Below, one piece after another: positions 59,653-64,000 of a DNA stretch of 64,000 nucleotides. The notes beneath the pieces are model-generated. The model ran no database searches. It saw only the letters and a list, made by a program, of their open reading frames with translations, and was not told the DNA's origin. Each line of letters begins with the position of its first letter. Within the stretch, counting starts at the first letter, position 1. This DNA comes from Benincasa hispida (taxonomy: Eukaryota > Streptophyta > Magnoliopsida > Cucurbitales > Cucurbitaceae): NCBI RefSeq assembly GCF_009727055.1, contig NC_052353.1, positions 59,963,743 through 60,027,742 of the forward strand, given 5' to 3'. The position numbers were made by a program, and so were the translations under genes.

Positions 59653-61293
59653 TATATACTACTCATTTTCTTTCATAAATTCATAACCTATAAAATCAAA
59701 TAGATAAATTCTACGTTTTTTAGTTGTTCACAATATATGAGGTGGAATTTCAAATCTACAGTTTATTGACTGAAATTATGTCTTAATCAGTGACTATAAA
59801 TTCTAAATTCTAATTTTTTTTTAGAAAGTTCTAACTTCTAATAATTTCTATTAAAACAAATATAATTTCTAATAACTTATTTCTCTCCAAATTTAATTTT
59901 CAATCTTGAAAATGATTTATATTCAAAACATCTTAAAAGTCATCATTAGATTTTTTTTTTCGTTGGTTCTAACACAGCAAGAGTGAGTGGGATTAGAATT
60001 ATGGCTAAATTAAACCATGTTTGGGTTGACACGAAAAATACTAATTTATATTAATAAAATCATGAAAACTCAAAAAACAATTATATTCAGTTCCATTTAG
60101 ATATATATTTTGTGAAACTTATATTTTATGTATTAAACTCTTCAACTTTAAGAAATGAGTTAATGTCGACACTTAATTATTATTATTATTATTATTATTA
60201 TTTCTAAAAAAAATTATCAATCTAATCAATCATTTTGTTAATCCAACGTTTGAATAAGTCTACATAGATATAATAATTTACATATATTTATAATTTTTAA
60301 AGATAATCTTAATAAAAAATCTAAATTAATTCATTTAAGATAATTACAAGTATTACACAATATTTTTCGAACTTAAAGAAATAGGTGAATTAATATACTG
60401 ATGAAAGTTCAAGATACAACTTCAAGTATGGAAATATAAATTGATATTTTGTCAATTTTATTTAATAGATCTAAAAACAACAAATTAAGTATTAAGTAAA
60501 AAAAATTGTTCCCTATAGTCTTAAAAAAATTAGAACTTTTAAAAACTAGAATTCAGTTGGAAAAATCTAAAAAATAATATCTATTATTTTAGTAAAACAT
60601 TTATAAATCTCTTTCATAAAATTTATTTATAAGAATTTTATGAACTTAATTCTTACTTTGTCGAGTTCAAAAAAAAATTGTAACTTAACCGATTATAAAA
60701 AGAAAAAATTGTAAATATAAAATTGATAGTTATATAGGAGTATAAAAAAAATCCGATGAACCCAACTCAATTCGTATGATTTGGGTTGGATTGGGTTTAA
60801 ATGAATGAAAGTTGTATATAGGTTAAGTTGGTTCGTAGATTCACCTTAAATAACTCAAACCTAATATGAACCAATTCGAATTTATTTTTAATTTTAAAAA
60901 GTATGCCTTTTCTACTTATGATACAATTATATATACCTATGTTTATTTTAAATTTATTTAATTTGATTACTTTTTTGACAATTTATTCTCCAGCAATTCG
61001 TAAAAATAATTTTTTTTAGCATTTTGGAAAGAAATTTCCATAAATTAAATTGAAGTTGGATGAAAATAATTAAATGAATTTTTTACCTTTTACTAATTTT
61101 TAGAACAAATATTTAAATAAATGGTATAATAATCTGAATTAATCAAACTCAAATATTTTATGGTTGAGTTGAGTTGAATTTATTATTTAATAAGGATTGT
61201 TTGATACGAAGAAACTTGCAACTCAAACAATTAGATTGAATCTAAAAAGTGTTTCAACTCAATCTGACCTAATTTAGTAACACCCTAGTTGCA

Positions 61294-61331
<38 letters not shown>

Positions 61332-62668
61332 ATTAATGAGGCAAGCAATAAAATGTAGTTAATTAGTTAGTTATGCCTTGCAACCGGGAACCGGTTCCAT
61401 TGGTAAATGTTCATATTCATTAAACCGCCTAACTTCCACCTTTTGATTCACTGTTTTACGGGCCGGGTGATGATAACAGCTGACTTTGCCTTCCTCGACT
61501 ACCTATTATTGATGCTGGAAAAATATTAAATTTTCAATTTTGTGAAATACGGATAAACTATTGGTATCCTAAGAATGTTTCTAAAGATCCTATATGAAAA
61601 GTAGTAAATTCATAAAAATTATTTACAATTATATATATTGAAAGGATAGAATTATAAATATTTAGTGATAGTATTACGTTCCCTATCAATGATATTCTTT
61701 ATTGGACTTTTTACTCTTTCAAAGTTTAGACTTTTTTGTAAAAAAAATACAGAAATCAAAGTGTAGACTCTCAATAATCAACTCTTTTAATATAGAGAAT
61801 TATCATTAGAAATACAAATGTCCATTTGTTCAGGAAAAGAAATATACATACAATGCCCGTCTTGTAAACATTTTACTTAATATTCTGTCAATATCTTTAC
61901 GATATTTTAAAAAATAATAATGGGTCTCTCAATATTTTAGTTTGATAATTTATTTTAATTTATTGAAGTCTTGTTTGAAATATTCAATATTACTTGACTG
62001 AATCGGTCAAGCTTCTATGTCACTTATCTTCAAGAATAAATAATATCTTAGTGATTTATAACTATATTTCATTTAAAATCAATTTAAAATTACATAAATA
62101 AATTTAAAATATTATTTTCTAGATAAGAAGAGGGAAAATATAAAAACTACTATTATTAATTTGATTCTAGAATTTTCCTTAATGTTAGGTTAATTTTTAC
62201 ACTTCAAAAAAATCTTATATGTACACAAATGAAAGTCGTGTATTAACCCCTTTAAAATAAAATTGTGATGAATACTCTCAATTGTTCCTTCTAAAATTTT
62301 AGGATTTTAATTGACACAACTATTAATTTGGAATTTTGAATAAATACAACTTCCAAATTTAGAGTAGGTAAATATTAGAGAAAACTATCTTTTTAGTCTC
62401 CAAATTCTAAAAAATATATGCCTTTAATCCCTCTTTTTTTTTTTTAAATATATTTTTTTAGTTCCCAAATTTTTAAGAATTTGTGTGTTTGGTGCATGTA
62501 CATAATTTTGAAATTGTACTCTTTTAGTCCAAATTTTTTTTAAAATATTTTTTTATTATTTTAAATGATTAAATCTCTTCTTTCTAAGTTTTTTTTTTTT
62601 TTTTTTAAAAAAAAAAAGTAAAATTGACATTTTTAAAATTCATGGACCAAATGCAAAATAAAAACTAA
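59653..62668. other. Intergenic, AT-rich
   Basis: No gene or RNA gene recognised. It includes an (ATT)n run at 60177-60203 and an (AT)n run at 61295-61327. A slightly GC-richer patch at 61376-61500 could be a promoter or relic but has no frame. Confidence 0.55.
61295..61327. repeat. (AT)n microsatellite
   Basis: About sixteen AT units. Confidence 0.95.
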
Positions 62669-63121
62669 AGAGTCTGTTTGATAGGCAACTTAAATTTTGT
62701 GCTATATTTTCAGAATCAGTTTAGCGAATATCCGTTTGTTTGGTTCAGTCTTTTAAACTGTTTTCAGATTCTTGATCCAAATCGTGCAAATTCATAAAAA
62801 CAACTTTTTTATGTTTTTAATATATTCAGAGCTTGAATTCAATATTTTAAAATACAGAATTATATTAAAAATGGTAAAATAATAAAAAATATAGCATTTT
62901 AGATTATAAACTCAATTATTTTTGTTAAATTAGAATATGTAATATATTATATATTATAGATGGTATGATATAAATATGGCATTTAAAAATTTGTTTAAAT
63001 TTGAATGTTATCTCAAAATCTAGAACCAAAAATATATCTAAAAAAATGAAATACAACTTCATTTCCTTTAAATTTCTTATATTTGAAATTTTATTTTGAA
63101 ATTACCTACTAAATAGACTCT
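62669..63121. mobile_element. TIR element copy B, compact
   Basis: The left end is AGAGTCTGTTTGATAGGCAA and the right end (minus strand) AGAGTCTATTTAGTAGGTAA: 14-16 of 20 positions agree as an inverted repeat. The interior of about 450 bp is non-coding and matches copy A at 20637-22008 in both halves. The target duplication is not clear. Confidence 0.6.
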
Positions 63122-64000
63122 AATCTTTTCCATATATTAATATCTTTTGTTTGGTTGAATCCAAATTGGGATTTTTCTTCCTTTTTTATATTCTGTTCGA
63201 ATTTAAGATTCCAGCTTGCATCAAATGACAAAAGCTCAAGGGCGAAATAAAAAATAAATTATCCAGCCGGTTGAAAATTGAGAGAAAATATCACGTTCAT
63301 CCAAAATCTGGAATTATAATATTTCATCATTTTATTATATTTATTGATCCAGATCTGATCTTCAATTTCTACTTTGCCTTCAAGAAAATATATTATAAAC
63401 CGAAATTTGTGGATTAAAAAGATACATTTTGAAAATCGAAGGACTAAATGTATACCTTCTTTAAATTTTGGAGACTAAAATGATTTTTTTTTTAATATAT
63501 ATATCTTAAACTTTGAAATTGTATTCATTCAAAATTCTGAAGTATCAGTTGCGTCATTTAAAATCCTAAATTTTTAATATATTAAATAAAGCGTCAACGA
63601 AATTTTCATAAACTTTAATTTACATTTTAGAACTTTAGATTAAAACTTCCTAGAAAGAAAATATTAATCTTAATTCTTGATATAAGTTTAAATTATAAAT
63701 TATTTAATCCAGAATTTTAAGATTTGTATCTATTGGTGCTTGAATTTTGTTCATGTTGGGTTTCACTATAGGATTTTAGTAGGTTTGACCTCGCAACATG
63801 CGTTTTCCTGATCTGGTCTCGAGATACTCGAAGTTGTTCTGTATAAGAGATTTTCACTCCGGTGCAGTGTCGAACCAAATCCATACTTATCTTAAGTTAG
63901 TATAAAGAGTAGCTAATTCAATAAAGTACAAAAGAAATAAGATCACGTCTCCCATTAAGATGGTCAAATAGGGCTATTTATAAGCTTGTCCTATGACACA
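63122..64000. other. Intergenic to window end
   Basis: No gene. The last 250 bp are less AT-rich ('ctggtctcgagatactcg', 'cactccggtgcagtgtcg') and may begin another repeat that continues beyond the window. Confidence 0.4.

Noticed and set aside
1..64000. CRISPR arrays, operons, prokaryotic promoters or phage-like modules
   Set aside because: The window is clearly plant nuclear DNA; the spaced CGATCGCTTAC copies are LTR motifs of irregular spacing without unique equal-length spacers.

Overview
This is a window of nuclear DNA from a flowering plant. It is very AT-rich, its genes carry many short GT/AG introns, and its intergenic space is filled with nested plant retrotransposons, MITEs and DNA transposons. 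The genes fit a eudicot. I suspect a cucurbit from the general look of the Kunitz genes and LTRs, but the sequence alone does not prove it. The assembly has two N gaps (21695-21717 and a 100-N scaffold gap at 44727-44826).

Layout. 1-11073 is a nest of LTR retrotransposons: LTR and copia remnants, a Ty3/gypsy chromovirus at 3402-8868 flanked by the 5-bp duplication TTATT, and LTR pieces in both orientations. 11640-18005 holds a tandem duplication of a secreted Kunitz (miraculin-like) inhibitor gene: a dead copy (11773-12819) and an apparently intact copy (16620-17359), both split by an intron at the same codon. 18006-23300 is intergenic, with a split TIR element, degenerate tandem repeats and long inverted repeats.

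23309-33740 (minus) is a 19-exon gene for a two-domain protein, with an N-terminal sulfotransferase-like P-loop domain and a C-terminal class IV (branched-chain-type) aminotransferase. Every exon reads through except exon 4, which carries what look like three single-base insertions. A complete TRIM retrotransposon sits in its first coding intron. 35728-39840 (minus) is a ten-exon FAM86/EEF2KMT-like lysine methyltransferase gene with a Tourist-like MITE in its last intron and a one-base phase problem at the exon 5/6 join.

40773-58450 is again transposon territory: a CACTA terminus, an unidentified retroelement-like block, a copia element that lost most of pol, a 3-kb palindrome of two tail-to-tail LTRs, a minus-strand copia split by a 2.1-kb solo LTR, and a Mutator-like element with long inverted repeats. 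58450-64000 is intergenic with MITE-like elements.

The genes do not form a pathway. The Kunitz pair are defence or storage-type inhibitors, and the two minus-strand genes are single-copy housekeeping-type enzymes. I saw no sign of an undescribed multi-gene system. The most useful observations concern broken exons, transposon nesting and a palindromic ACGATCGT motif shared by LTRs of different families.
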